Shown in pieces: positions 18,926 to 27,430 of a DNA stretch of 64,000 nt. Each line of letters begins with the position of its first letter. Position 1 is the first letter of the stretch. The notes beneath the pieces were generated by a model, which saw nothing but the letters and a program-made list of their open reading frames with translations, was not told the origin of the DNA and did not search any database. The stretch lies in NCBI GenBank assembly GCA_028716975.1, contig JAQUOU010000018.1, positions 1 to 64,000 on the forward strand, given 5' to 3'. Source of the DNA: Methylobacter sp. (GTDB taxonomy: Bacteria; Pseudomonadota; Gammaproteobacteria; Methylococcales; Methylomonadaceae). The translations under genes and the position numbers were made by a program.

Positions 18926-19758
18926 TATTGAATTTTTCGCAGCACGTTATCCAGCCAGGAAATAGGTAGAATGCGTTTAAGAAACGCAAATAAATAGGTG
19001 GGAAAAGTGACGTAATAACGTATTGCCGGTTGTTTGGCTTCCAGGGCATGTATAACTTTTTCGGCAACGGCTTTGGCAGGCAAGGTAAATGCCGCAGCGG
19101 CACCTTGTTTCTGCAAGCGCGCTTCCATAATTTTGTAAGTTTCCTTATGGAAGCTGTTTATGGGATCTATATTTTTTTTATAGAGCGCTAAGGCATTTTG
19201 TCTGAAATTAGTTAAAATCGGACCAGGTTCTATTATTGAAATGTGAATATTGGTACCATAAAGTTCAAGGCGTAAAGTATCGGCCAAACCTTCCAGCGCA
19301 AACTTGCTGGCATTATAGGCGCCGCGATAAGTCATGGCGACCAGACCTAAAATCGAGCTGTTATAAATAATCCGGCCGTGGCCCTGTTTACGCATCACGG
19401 GAATAATCAGATTAGTCAATTCATGGGTGCCAAATAGGTTGGTTTCAAATTGATAACGCAATACATCCCGGGTTAAATCTTCAACAGCTCCCGGCTGGCC
19501 AAAAGCCCCGTTGTTAAAAAGCGCATCAATTTTACCATCAGTTAATTCAATTGCTTGCCTGGCCGCCTGTTGAATACTGCCGCTATCTGCCAAATCAAGC
19601 TGCACCGCTGTGAATCCTTCCTGTGTTAACCGCAAAACGTCTTCCGGTTTCCTTGCGGTAGCAATCACGTTATGACCACGGTTCTTTAATTCAATAGCTG
19701 TCGCATAACCAATGCCGGAGGAGCAACCTGTGATTAATATAGTTTTGGGTGAATTCAT
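18925..19758 (-). CDS. SDR-family oxidoreductase
   Basis: 277 residues, a classical short-chain dehydrogenase. NAD(P)-binding motif TGCSSGIGYAT is at residues 8-18, NNGAFGQPG follows, and the catalytic YNASK is present with an upstream Ser (IIYNSSILG). The C-terminal extension beyond residue 230, with a hydrophobic LFAFLKRILP stretch, may bind membranes. Substrate unknown. It overlaps the CPXCG gene and lies 10 bases downstream of the DUF4124 gene. Confidence 0.88.
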   Translation of the reverse strand: MNSPKTILITGCSSGIGYATAIELKNRGHNVIATARKPEDVLRLTQEGFTAVQLDLADSGSIQQAARQAIELTDGKIDALFNNGAFGQPGAVEDLTRDVLRYQFETNLFGTHELTNLIIPVMRKQGHGRIIYNSSILGLVAMTYRGAYNASKFALEGLADTLRLELYGTNIHISIIEPGPILTNFRQNALALYKKNIDPINSFHKETYKIMEARLQKQGAAAAFTLPAKAVAEKVIHALEAKQPAIRYYVTFPTYLFAFLKRILPISWLDNVLRKIQ

Positions 19759-19768
19759 TTAAACAATA

Positions 19769-20356
19769 TTACCGGGCTAGTTCCTGCTCGGTAAAGTAAA
19801 AATGTTTTGCGCTACTGCAATCGACCAAAAAGACCAGTGCTTCCTTAGTGCTTTTTATATTTAATTCCGTAGCTTCAACCCGTGAACACTGGCCGGTTGC
19901 CAAGGCCTTCTCAGCCGCATATCTTCTTAGCTGTTCAATGTCAGCCAATCGGGTCTGGTATTTCTTGACCAAAGCCGGTAGTTGTTCGGGTGCATAAGGC
20001 GGAATAGCGAAAGCTGAAAATTTCCCCGGGTTATTTTTAATAAGAAACTGATTTTTTGCACTTTCATTACTAGCTTGCTGTTTTAGTTGAGCTTCCTTTT
20101 GTACTAATTTCTCTTGCTCAGATTTTTGTTGTTCAAGCGTTGCTTGCTGTTCTTTTTGCGCTGATGCTTGTTGATTTTTTTTTTCATCAAGATTGGTAGA
20201 ACTACCGGTCTTGATATTGATTTCAACATTACTTCGTCCTTCTGAACAAGGCTTTGAACGGTAGGCTGTAGCACCATCAACATCAGTACACTTATAAACG
20301 CCGGCACCAGCGTAAGCAGAAAAAAGGCTTCCCAGAATAAGCAGTATCAATCGCAT
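19769..20356 (-). CDS. DUF4124-domain periplasmic protein
   Basis: 195 residues. A signal peptide (MRLILLILGSLFSAYAGAG) leads into a DUF4124 segment, GVYKCTDVDGATAYRSKPC, with two cysteines likely to pair. A Gln/Lys-rich coiled-coil region (about 55-100) follows, then a C-terminal domain of unknown type with further Cys. Function unknown; cell-envelope location expected. Confidence 0.8.
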   Translation of the reverse strand: MRLILLILGSLFSAYAGAGVYKCTDVDGATAYRSKPCSEGRSNVEINIKTGSSTNLDEKKNQQASAQKEQQATLEQQKSEQEKLVQKEAQLKQQASNESAKNQFLIKNNPGKFSAFAIPPYAPEQLPALVKKYQTRLADIEQLRRYAAEKALATGQCSRVEATELNIKSTKEALVFLVDCSSAKHFYFTEQELAR

Positions 20357-20414
20357 GTCTTTCCTCGGTTCGCTATGGAGAACAAAATTCAGGTTTCAAA
20401 AAGTATAGGTTATA

Positions 20415-21755
20415 TCAGCTAATTTGTTCATCCTGAAAATAAGTCTTTTCCGTGTAATAGCGGCTTACAAATACAAACAACGTAGCGGTAATCAACATCA
20501 ACCCGGTAAAAAACCAGAAATAATACGCGCCGGCAAGCTTGCTGGTCCCATCCTCATTTCCAATAAAAAAATTGACCGCACTGGTAAAAAGATTGCCGAC
20601 AGCGACTGACAGAAAATAAAACGCCATTATAAATGACTTCATGGCATTAGGCGCCTGGGTGTAGGAGAACTCAAGACAGGTAATGGAAACCATAACTTCA
20701 GCAGACGTTAGCAGTAAATAAGCTAATAACTGCCAGATAATATGAGGTGTTAAGCCATTGTCCAGCTGCATTTGTATGGACGCGGGAATGGCAAAAGCAA
20801 TGACCGTCAGGAATAAACCTATAGCCATTTTTCTTAATGCGGTTAATACAAAAAACCGGTTTAAAAACGGGTAAACACCATACGAAAACAAGGGTGCCAG
20901 CAACATAATCAATAAAGGATTGGCAGCTTGAATTTGTGACGGCAGCAATTCAAGACCAAACACCATGCGATCCATTTTTTGCGCCTGTAATATCCAGGAT
21001 GAGCCGGTTTGCTCAAACAATGCCCAGAACATGGCAATAAAAGCATAAATAGCAGCCAATTTTCCAAAAGTTTTAAGACCCTCAGAACTAAACACGTGTT
21101 TAATAAATTGTGTTCCTGCCGGTGGAATATGCACAAAGCGATAACGGCCGGTCCAGAAAACGCCTGTTGCCAGCAGCATTAAAAAACCGGGAACGGCAAA
21201 TGCGACAGAAGCGCCATAATAATCCAGTAGCCAGGGAATGATAAGCATGGCGGTAAAAGCGCCAAAATTAATGGAAAAATAAAACCAGCTAAACACTTTA
21301 CTGATTAAATGCCGATTGGCAGTACCAAACTGATCGCCGACATGAGCTGAAACACAAGGTTTTATTCCTCCGGCGCCTATGCTAATCAGGCCTTGGCCAA
21401 GCAAAAGACCCATGCGGGTATTATCAACAGCCAGGGCAAAATGGCCCAGACAATAAATACCCGATAAAAAAATAATTGTCCGGTATTTGCCTAACAAACT
21501 ATCAGCTAATAACGCCCCGAACAGCGGCATAAAATACACAGCTGATACAAATAAATGAAAGTAACCTTGCGCTTCATTTTCTGACATGACATCCAATTGA
21601 CCTGAAGAATTCCTCAAGTGCTGAGTCATAAATACCACCAGAATTGCCCGCATTCCATAGTAGCTAAAGCGTTCAGCGGCCTCATTAGCAACAATATAGG
21701 GAATGCCGGAAGGCAAAGTGTTTGAGGCATCCGGTCGGACTTTATATTTTGACAT
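20415..21755 (-). CDS. POT-family proton-dependent oligopeptide transporter
   Basis: About 446 residues and 12-14 membrane helices. Near the N-terminus it has NEAAERFSYYGMRAI, the ExxERFxYY motif used in proton coupling. SWFYFSINFGAFTAM is the PTR2 signature. These transporters import di- and tripeptides with protons. The ATG at 21755 is preferred to a TTG at 21776, though neither has a strong Shine-Dalgarno site. The 10-kb group of minus-strand genes starts here, and the divergent gap of 445 bases to moxR holds DnaA-box-like sites. Confidence 0.9.
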   Translation of the reverse strand: MSKYKVRPDASNTLPSGIPYIVANEAAERFSYYGMRAILVVFMTQHLRNSSGQLDVMSENEAQGYFHLFVSAVYFMPLFGALLADSLLGKYRTIIFLSGIYCLGHFALAVDNTRMGLLLGQGLISIGAGGIKPCVSAHVGDQFGTANRHLISKVFSWFYFSINFGAFTAMLIIPWLLDYYGASVAFAVPGFLMLLATGVFWTGRYRFVHIPPAGTQFIKHVFSSEGLKTFGKLAAIYAFIAMFWALFEQTGSSWILQAQKMDRMVFGLELLPSQIQAANPLLIMLLAPLFSYGVYPFLNRFFVLTALRKMAIGLFLTVIAFAIPASIQMQLDNGLTPHIIWQLLAYLLLTSAEVMVSITCLEFSYTQAPNAMKSFIMAFYFLSVAVGNLFTSAVNFFIGNEDGTSKLAGAYYFWFFTGLMLITATLFVFVSRYYTEKTYFQDEQIS

Positions 21756-22200
21756 GAAAGAATTTAGGGGGATCAATTGCCTGTCGTAATAATAACAAAA
21801 TTAAAATATTTAAAATCTACTGTTATTATTAGCTCAACAAAAAGTTGTGCTTAAGTTGTTTTTTATTTATAACATCAATAACTTGCTTTCTACTGTATCT
21901 TGCTATCAGGGTGATCCGCATTTTGTTGAAAATCTGTGGATAAAATTGGACTTGCAGTTATGCACAAATAAATCCACAGCTAAATAAGAGTTATTACACA
22001 GGGTTACTCTATGTTGTCCTGCAGAATATCTCTATAAAATAGGGAACCATTAAGCAAAAAAGCTGTTTATTAAGGGATGCAACCAATGAATGTTTGATCA
22101 ACTCCTTATTCGGGGGAGTCGAAATTGCAATAGCCGGTTAAAAACTTACGCGCTTGTTTAAAGCATTTTTACTATGGATTTAAAACAGATAAGCTGAATC
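21756..22200. promoter_or_regulatory. Divergent AT-rich gap with a cluster of DnaA-box-like 9-mers
   Basis: TTATCCACA (minus strand, 21935-21943) and TTATGCACA (plus, 21958-21966) fit the DnaA-box consensus TTATNCACA. AAATCCACA (21970-21978) and TATTACACA (21992-22000) are weaker. All lie within 66 bases in an AT-rich stretch. The promoters of the POT gene and of the moxR operon must also lie here. No dnaA, dnaN, gidA or rpmH is nearby, so oriC is not supported. Confidence 0.45.
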
Positions 22201-23193
22201 ATGTCAGAACAAAACAGCAATAAAAACACGGCTCAATCGTCGTTAATGAGGTTGAAAAAGTTTATTAACCAGGAGATTATCGGTCAGGATATTCTTGTTG
22301 AAAGAATGCTGATCGGCTTATTGGCTGATGGTCATATACTGGTTGAAGGCGCCCCAGGTCTTGCTAAGACAAGAGCGATTAATGTCTTGAGCAAAGGTAT
22401 TCAAGGTGATTTTCATCGCGTGCAATTTACACCCGATTTATTACCGGCTGATTTAACAGGCACTGAAGTTTATCGTCCGCAGCAAGGCACGTTTGAATTT
22501 CAGAAAGGGCCTTTATTCCATAATTTGATACTGGCTGATGAAATTAACCGGTCTCCCGCGAAAGTACAGGCTGCATTGCTGGAAGCGATGGCTGAACGGC
22601 AAATAACGGTAGGTCAGGCAACTTATCCGCTACCTAAATTGTTCATGGTAATGGCAACGCAAAATCCTATTGAGCAGGAAGGTACTTATCCTTTACCGGA
22701 AGCTCAACTGGATCGTTTTTTGCTGCATGTTAAAATTGATTATCCTAAAGCCGAGCATGAAAAAAGTATTCTGCATCTCGCTCGAACTGAAGCAAGGCTG
22801 GAAAAGTTAAGAAATAGTGATCAATTCGAGCCGCTTAATCAACAGATTTTGTTTGCCGCCCGTAATGAAGTGCTGGATCTGTATATGGCGGAAAGTCTGG
22901 AAGACTACTTGCTGCAAATCATTCTGGCAACCCGCAAGCCCGCCGTCTATGGAAAAGATCTGGGATCATGGCTTCAATATGGCGCAAGTCCCAGAGCGAG
23001 CATTGCTTTGGACCGTTGTTCCAGGGCTAAAGCATGGCTGGCGCAACGTGAGTTTGTCGGACCTGAAGATATTCAGGTCATGGCTTTTGATGTATTGCGT
23101 CATCGTTTGATTCTGTCCTATGAAGCAGAGGCGGAAGGCATAACGACTGATCATTTTATTAAAGAACTCATTTCCAGGATTGCAGTGCCTTAA
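22201..23193 (+). CDS. MoxR-type AAA+ ATPase
   Basis: 330 residues. Walker A GAPGLAKT (about 52-59), Walker B LADEINRSPAK, sensor 1 MATQNPIEQEGTYPLPEAQ and sensor 2 SPRASIALDR are all present. MoxR ATPases work with von Willebrand factor A proteins as chaperones in metalloenzyme maturation or stress resistance. It is the first gene of a six-gene run that ends at 29170, and the next ATG follows the stop directly. In methylotrophs such units are known to help mature methanol dehydrogenase, but here no dehydrogenase is adjacent. Confidence 0.92.
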   Translation: MSEQNSNKNTAQSSLMRLKKFINQEIIGQDILVERMLIGLLADGHILVEGAPGLAKTRAINVLSKGIQGDFHRVQFTPDLLPADLTGTEVYRPQQGTFEFQKGPLFHNLILADEINRSPAKVQAALLEAMAERQITVGQATYPLPKLFMVMATQNPIEQEGTYPLPEAQLDRFLLHVKIDYPKAEHEKSILHLARTEARLEKLRNSDQFEPLNQQILFAARNEVLDLYMAESLEDYLLQIILATRKPAVYGKDLGSWLQYGASPRASIALDRCSRAKAWLAQREFVGPEDIQVMAFDVLRHRLILSYEAEAEGITTDHFIKELISRIAVP

Positions 23194-24126
23194 ATGTTTT
23201 TTAGTAAAAAGGACCACCAAGCAAGCTCAACTTTAACAGCCGGCGAGCTGATTTCAGTTACTTTAAAAACCCTGATCAATCTGGCAAAACCGGCTAGCAG
23301 CTTGGATCTGCATCATTTATCGATTCGCTCGCGGCAAAGTGGCGGCTATGTTTCTAGGTTTAAAGGCCGCGGAATGGAATTTGACGAAGTCAGGTTATAT
23401 CAGCCGGGTGATGATATCCGCAGTATTGACTGGCGGGTAACCGCTCGTACCGGACAAACTCATACCAAAGTCTTTCGTGAAGAACGGGAAAGGCCGGTAT
23501 TTATTTCCGTGGATAACCGGCAGGCCATGCATTTTGCAACCCGCGGTGTTTTTAAGTCAGTATTGGCGGCCAAGCTTGCAGGCTTACTGGCATGGGCAGC
23601 CGAACAACACGGCGATAGGATAGGCGGACAGATATTTTCTGATAATGCATGCCTTGAATTAAAACCGCAAAGCGGCAAGCATGCGGTATTGCGGTTTTTA
23701 AATGCTCTGGTCACGCCGCAAGACCTTACCGGTCAACCTGGCCAGGCCGCATTGATTTCGCTGGAACATGTATTGGCAAGACTTACTCAACATGCTCGTC
23801 CGGGTAGTCTGGTTTATATTATCAGCGATTTTCGCGGCATCAATGACAAAGCAGAAATTCATCTGGCAAAATTGTCTCAGCATTGCGATGTCGTGTTAAT
23901 TTTTGTCTACGACCCGCTGGAAAGCAGTTTGCCGGCTAAAGGCCGTTATCGTTTTACCGATGATGAGCGTGACGTTGTCATCGATACCAGTGATCAACAG
24001 CGTCTGTTAAATTACCAGCACCGCTTTGTTCAGCGGCAAAAACGTCTGGAACTGTTAGCGAAAAAAATGAGTCTTGCATTTATTCAATGCAGCACTGCTG
24101 ACGATCCAATACACAGCTTAAGATAA
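23194..24126 (+). CDS. DUF58 domain protein
   Basis: 310 residues with the DUF58 core: GRGMEFDEVRLYQPGDDIRS followed by IDWRVTARTG, and a vWA-like VFISVDNRQAM further on. DUF58 proteins are regular partners of MoxR and BatA. No gap separates it from moxR or from the DUF4381 gene. Cytoplasmic, no signal peptide. Confidence 0.9.
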   Translation: MFFSKKDHQASSTLTAGELISVTLKTLINLAKPASSLDLHHLSIRSRQSGGYVSRFKGRGMEFDEVRLYQPGDDIRSIDWRVTARTGQTHTKVFREERERPVFISVDNRQAMHFATRGVFKSVLAAKLAGLLAWAAEQHGDRIGGQIFSDNACLELKPQSGKHAVLRFLNALVTPQDLTGQPGQAALISLEHVLARLTQHARPGSLVYIISDFRGINDKAEIHLAKLSQHCDVVLIFVYDPLESSLPAKGRYRFTDDERDVVIDTSDQQRLLNYQHRFVQRQKRLELLAKKMSLAFIQCSTADDPIHSLR

Positions 24127-24603
24127 ATGCAACCCCCTCAACTTCCCCTTAAAGATATACATTTGCCTGAAGCGATAAGCTGGTGGCCTCCGGCTATAGG
24201 CTGGTGGTTATTAGCTGGATTGATTATTTTGCTGGCTATTTTTTTAAGTTGGCTTTACAAACGCCTAAAGCGTAAAACCGCCATTAAAACAGCAAAAAAA
24301 TTACTGGCGGAAATCCAACAGAATCCTGTGCAGGATAATTTACATAAACTGCAAGAGCTTTCAGCGCTTATCCGGCGCGTAGTCATCAGTATTTCACCAC
24401 GGACTCAAGCCGCCGGCATAATTGGAAATGAATGGTTAATGTTTCTGGATAGCTGGATGGAAGGCACGCCGTTTAGCGAAGGAGTCGGTCAACTCCTGGC
24501 TGATGCGCCCTATCGAAACACAGCGCCTACCGACGCCCAAATTTTACAATTAATCAGCCTGTGTGAAGACTGGCTTAAGACCTGCGCAAAACGAAAACGA
24601 TGA
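24127..24603 (+). CDS. DUF4381 membrane protein
   Basis: 158 residues with one TM helix near residues 24-42 (WWLLAGLIILLAIFLSWLY) and a cytoplasmic domain with LQELSALIRRVVISISPRTQ and GNEWLMFLDSWM. This is the DUF4381 family, found between DUF58 and BatA genes. Its TGA overlaps the batA ATG by 4 bases. Confidence 0.88.
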   Translation: MQPPQLPLKDIHLPEAISWWPPAIGWWLLAGLIILLAIFLSWLYKRLKRKTAIKTAKKLLAEIQQNPVQDNLHKLQELSALIRRVVISISPRTQAAGIIGNEWLMFLDSWMEGTPFSEGVGQLLADAPYRNTAPTDAQILQLISLCEDWLKTCAKRKR

Positions 24604-25580
24604 TTCATTTTGAATGGCCCTGGCTTATCGGCTTTTTACCTTTGCCTTTATTAATTTACTGGCTGGTTCCTGCGAATATGCCGGTTGAGCAGGCGGCCCT
24701 AAAAGTTCCTTTTCTGGATGATTTTTCTGAAGGTGAAACCAGGGCTGCTCCGCAAACCAAACGATGGCCATTATTATTGGCGGTCTGTGCCTGGTTTTTA
24801 TTGGTAGTAGCCGGTACCAGACCGCAATGGCTGGGCGAGCCGATTGAACAGGCCGTGAGCGGCCGTGACCTGATGCTGGCGGTAGATTTGTCCGGCAGTA
24901 TGGAGGAGCAGGATTTTAGCATTAATAATCAACGCGTTGACAGGCTTACAGCCATAAAATGGGTAGCGGGAGATTTTATTAAAAGACGTGTTGGCGATAG
25001 ATTGGGCTTAATTTTGTTTGGTACACAGGCTTATTTGCAAACACCGTTAACCTTTGATCGAAAAACCGTGGCCACCTTGCTAAATGAGTCCGCTATAGGT
25101 CTTGCCGGCGATAATACCGCAATCGGCGATGCTATTGGATTAGCGGTTAAGCGCCTTAAAAATCAACAGTCCAATAGCCGGGTTCTGATTCTGCTGACTG
25201 ATGGAGCCAATACTGCTGGAGAAGTTTCACCTTTAAAGGCGGCTGAACTGGCCGCAGAAAACCAGTTAAAAATTTACACAATCGGAGTCGGCGCGGATGA
25301 AATGCTGGTCCGCAGTTTTTTTGGCACTCATAAAGTCAATCCGTCCCGCGATCTGGATGAAAAAACCTTAACTGCTATTAGCGATAAAACCCGCGGCCGT
25401 TATTTTCGCGCAAGAGATACCGATGAGTTAAACAAAATCTATCAGTTACTGGATCAGCTGGAGCCGGTTGAAAAAGATAAACAATACTTCAGGCCCCGAA
25501 GTGAATTGTATTATTGGCCCTTGTCATTGGCATTATTCATAGCTGGCGGTGTGTGTTGGTCTCGAGTGAAGTTGTCATGA
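24600..25580 (+). CDS. batA: BatA-type von Willebrand factor A membrane protein
   Basis: 326 residues: two N-terminal TM helices, a vWA domain (about 88-275) with MIDAS motif DLSGSMEEQ and LLTDGANTAGE, and a C-terminal TM helix near 305-322. These Bat proteins present a metal-dependent protein-binding surface in the periplasm. ATGA overlaps are seen at both ends with DUF4381 and batB, so the operon is translationally coupled. Confidence 0.9.
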   Translation: MIHFEWPWLIGFLPLPLLIYWLVPANMPVEQAALKVPFLDDFSEGETRAAPQTKRWPLLLAVCAWFLLVVAGTRPQWLGEPIEQAVSGRDLMLAVDLSGSMEEQDFSINNQRVDRLTAIKWVAGDFIKRRVGDRLGLILFGTQAYLQTPLTFDRKTVATLLNESAIGLAGDNTAIGDAIGLAVKRLKNQQSNSRVLILLTDGANTAGEVSPLKAAELAAENQLKIYTIGVGADEMLVRSFFGTHKVNPSRDLDEKTLTAISDKTRGRYFRARDTDELNKIYQLLDQLEPVEKDKQYFRPRSELYYWPLSLALFIAGGVCWSRVKLS

Positions 25581-27412
25581 ACCTGGCTGATTTTCACTTC
25601 ATCAGGCCTTACTGGCTCCTCGCTGTTATTCCATATATGGTGATATTAGCCTTAATGCTCCGGCATAAACTTAATCATGGCAACTGGGCCGCTGTGTGCG
25701 ATGCAGCACTATTACCATTTATATTGCAGGAAAAGCCGGTCAGGCAAAGCCGCTGGCAATTAATAGCAGGCGCTCTTGCCGCTCTACTGGCGATTATTGC
25801 GCTGGCAGGGCCAGCCTGGGAGCGCTTGCCTTCACCGGTATTCAGAAATGATTCGGCAGTAGTGATTGCCCTGGATTTATCCCGTTCGATGGATGTAAAA
25901 GATATCAAGCCCAGCCGCTTGATTCGGGCACGCTACAAAATTGCCGATATTTTAAAGCGGAGAAAAGATGGCCAGACCGCATTGCTGGTTTACGCCGGTG
26001 ACGCCTTTACCGTAACCCCGCTCACTAACGATACCGACACCATAGAAAGCCAGCTGTCGGCTTTAAACACCGATATTATGCCCAGTCAGGGAAGTAATAC
26101 ACCGATAGCACTGCAAAAAGCGGTTGAGCTGTTTAAACAGGCGGGCATTCAAAAGGGCCGGATAATATTGATAACCGACGGGGTTGACCCGGATCAAACC
26201 TTGGCTACAGTGAAGTCCCTCAATGACTACCGCTTGTCCATATTGGGCGTCGGCACTACCGAGGGCGCGCCGATAGCTCTGCCGGAAGGCGGATTTTTGA
26301 AAGATGATCAAGGGAATATTGTTATTCCCAAATTAAATGTTAATGAATTAACAAAAATTGCTCAGGCTGGAAATGGAGTTTACCAAACCATAACGGCCAC
26401 TGATGCGGATATTGAAACATTGCTGTCAACTTTAGATGAACCGGTACAGCAGCAAGGGAAAGAACAAAAAGCCTTGTTTTTGGTTCAGTGGGAAGATAGG
26501 GGCCCTTGGTTATTGCTGCTGGTTTTACCTTTGGCGGCCTTAACATTTAGAAAAGGCCTGTTATGTTTTGCCTTATTGCTACTATTGCCCCTGCCTAAAA
26601 ACAGCTATGCATTTGAATGGCAGGATTTATGGCAAACCAGGGATCAGCAGGCGCAACAGGCTTATAAAAATAAACACTATGAACAGGCAGCGCAATTATT
26701 TGAAAATCCTGACTGGAAAGCGGCTTCTCATTACAAAGCCGGGGAATATGACAAGGCCATAGAAAACTTGAAAAACAACAAGACCGCTACCGGTTTTTAC
26801 AATCAAGGTAATGCGCTTGCCCAGGCAGGTAAGCTCGAAGAAGCCATAAAAGCCTACGATAAAGCTTTAAGCACAAATCCTGATGATGAAGATGCTAAAT
26901 ACAATAAAGATCTTATAGAAAAAGAGTTGAAGAAACAGCAACAACAAAAGCAACAGAACCAGAATCAGCAAAAAGACGAGAAGCAGCAACAATCCAAAGA
27001 AGATTCCAGCAAAGAACAGAAATCCGGTCAGGAAGGAAAACAGGCTGATAAACCCGGTCAGCCTGATAAGGAAGAGCAGAAAAAGTCTGAAAACAAATCT
27101 GAACAGCAACAATCTGATAAACAGCCGTCTTCTGAAAATGAGCAACAGCCAAACAAATCCGAAGAAAAAAAAGAGGATGGCGAAAAGGCTCAACAAGCTG
27201 AGCAACAGCAAAAAGATAAAAATAAGGACAAATCCGCGCAACAGGCCGAGCAGTTACCTTCCAAGGCACAGCCAAAGAATGAAACAGAACAAGCTAATGA
27301 ACAATGGCTTAAAAGAATCCCGGACGATCCTGCGGGCTTGTTAAAACGTAAATTTAAATACCAATATGGCCAGCGGGAGCATCAATCCAACGGCAATTCT
27401 GATGCCTGGTAG
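25577..27412 (+). CDS. batB: BatB-type vWA/TPR protein with long Gln/Lys-rich tail
   Basis: About 611 residues starting at ATG 25577 (overlap with the batA TGA), not at an upstream frame start at 25514. It has two TM helices, a vWA domain with DLSRSMDVKDIKPSR and ITDGVDPDQ, and TM helices near 300-345. A TPR domain with GFYNQGNALAQAGKLEEAIK then follows, and finally about 150 residues of Gln, Lys, Glu and Asp in low-complexity order. It resembles BatB and BatC joined. The tail makes a spurious long antisense frame of Leu/Phe. Confidence 0.88.
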   Translation: MNLADFHFIRPYWLLAVIPYMVILALMLRHKLNHGNWAAVCDAALLPFILQEKPVRQSRWQLIAGALAALLAIIALAGPAWERLPSPVFRNDSAVVIALDLSRSMDVKDIKPSRLIRARYKIADILKRRKDGQTALLVYAGDAFTVTPLTNDTDTIESQLSALNTDIMPSQGSNTPIALQKAVELFKQAGIQKGRIILITDGVDPDQTLATVKSLNDYRLSILGVGTTEGAPIALPEGGFLKDDQGNIVIPKLNVNELTKIAQAGNGVYQTITATDADIETLLSTLDEPVQQQGKEQKALFLVQWEDRGPWLLLLVLPLAALTFRKGLLCFALLLLLPLPKNSYAFEWQDLWQTRDQQAQQAYKNKHYEQAAQLFENPDWKAASHYKAGEYDKAIENLKNNKTATGFYNQGNALAQAGKLEEAIKAYDKALSTNPDDEDAKYNKDLIEKELKKQQQQKQQNQNQQKDEKQQQSKEDSSKEQKSGQEGKQADKPGQPDKEEQKKSENKSEQQQSDKQPSSENEQQPNKSEEKKEDGEKAQQAEQQQKDKNKDKSAQQAEQLPSKAQPKNETEQANEQWLKRIPDDPAGLLKRKFKYQYGQREHQSNGNSDAW

Positions 27413-27430
27413 CAACGCTATTCACTCTTC

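Noticed and set aside
21935-22000. Chromosomal origin oriC
   Set aside because: Only a few DnaA boxes and no dnaA, dnaN, rpmH, gidA or 13-mer repeats; kept only as a box cluster.
26867-27241. Long antisense frame rich in Leu and Phe
   Set aside because: It is the complement of the Gln/Lys-rich tail of BatB, so a codon-bias artefact.
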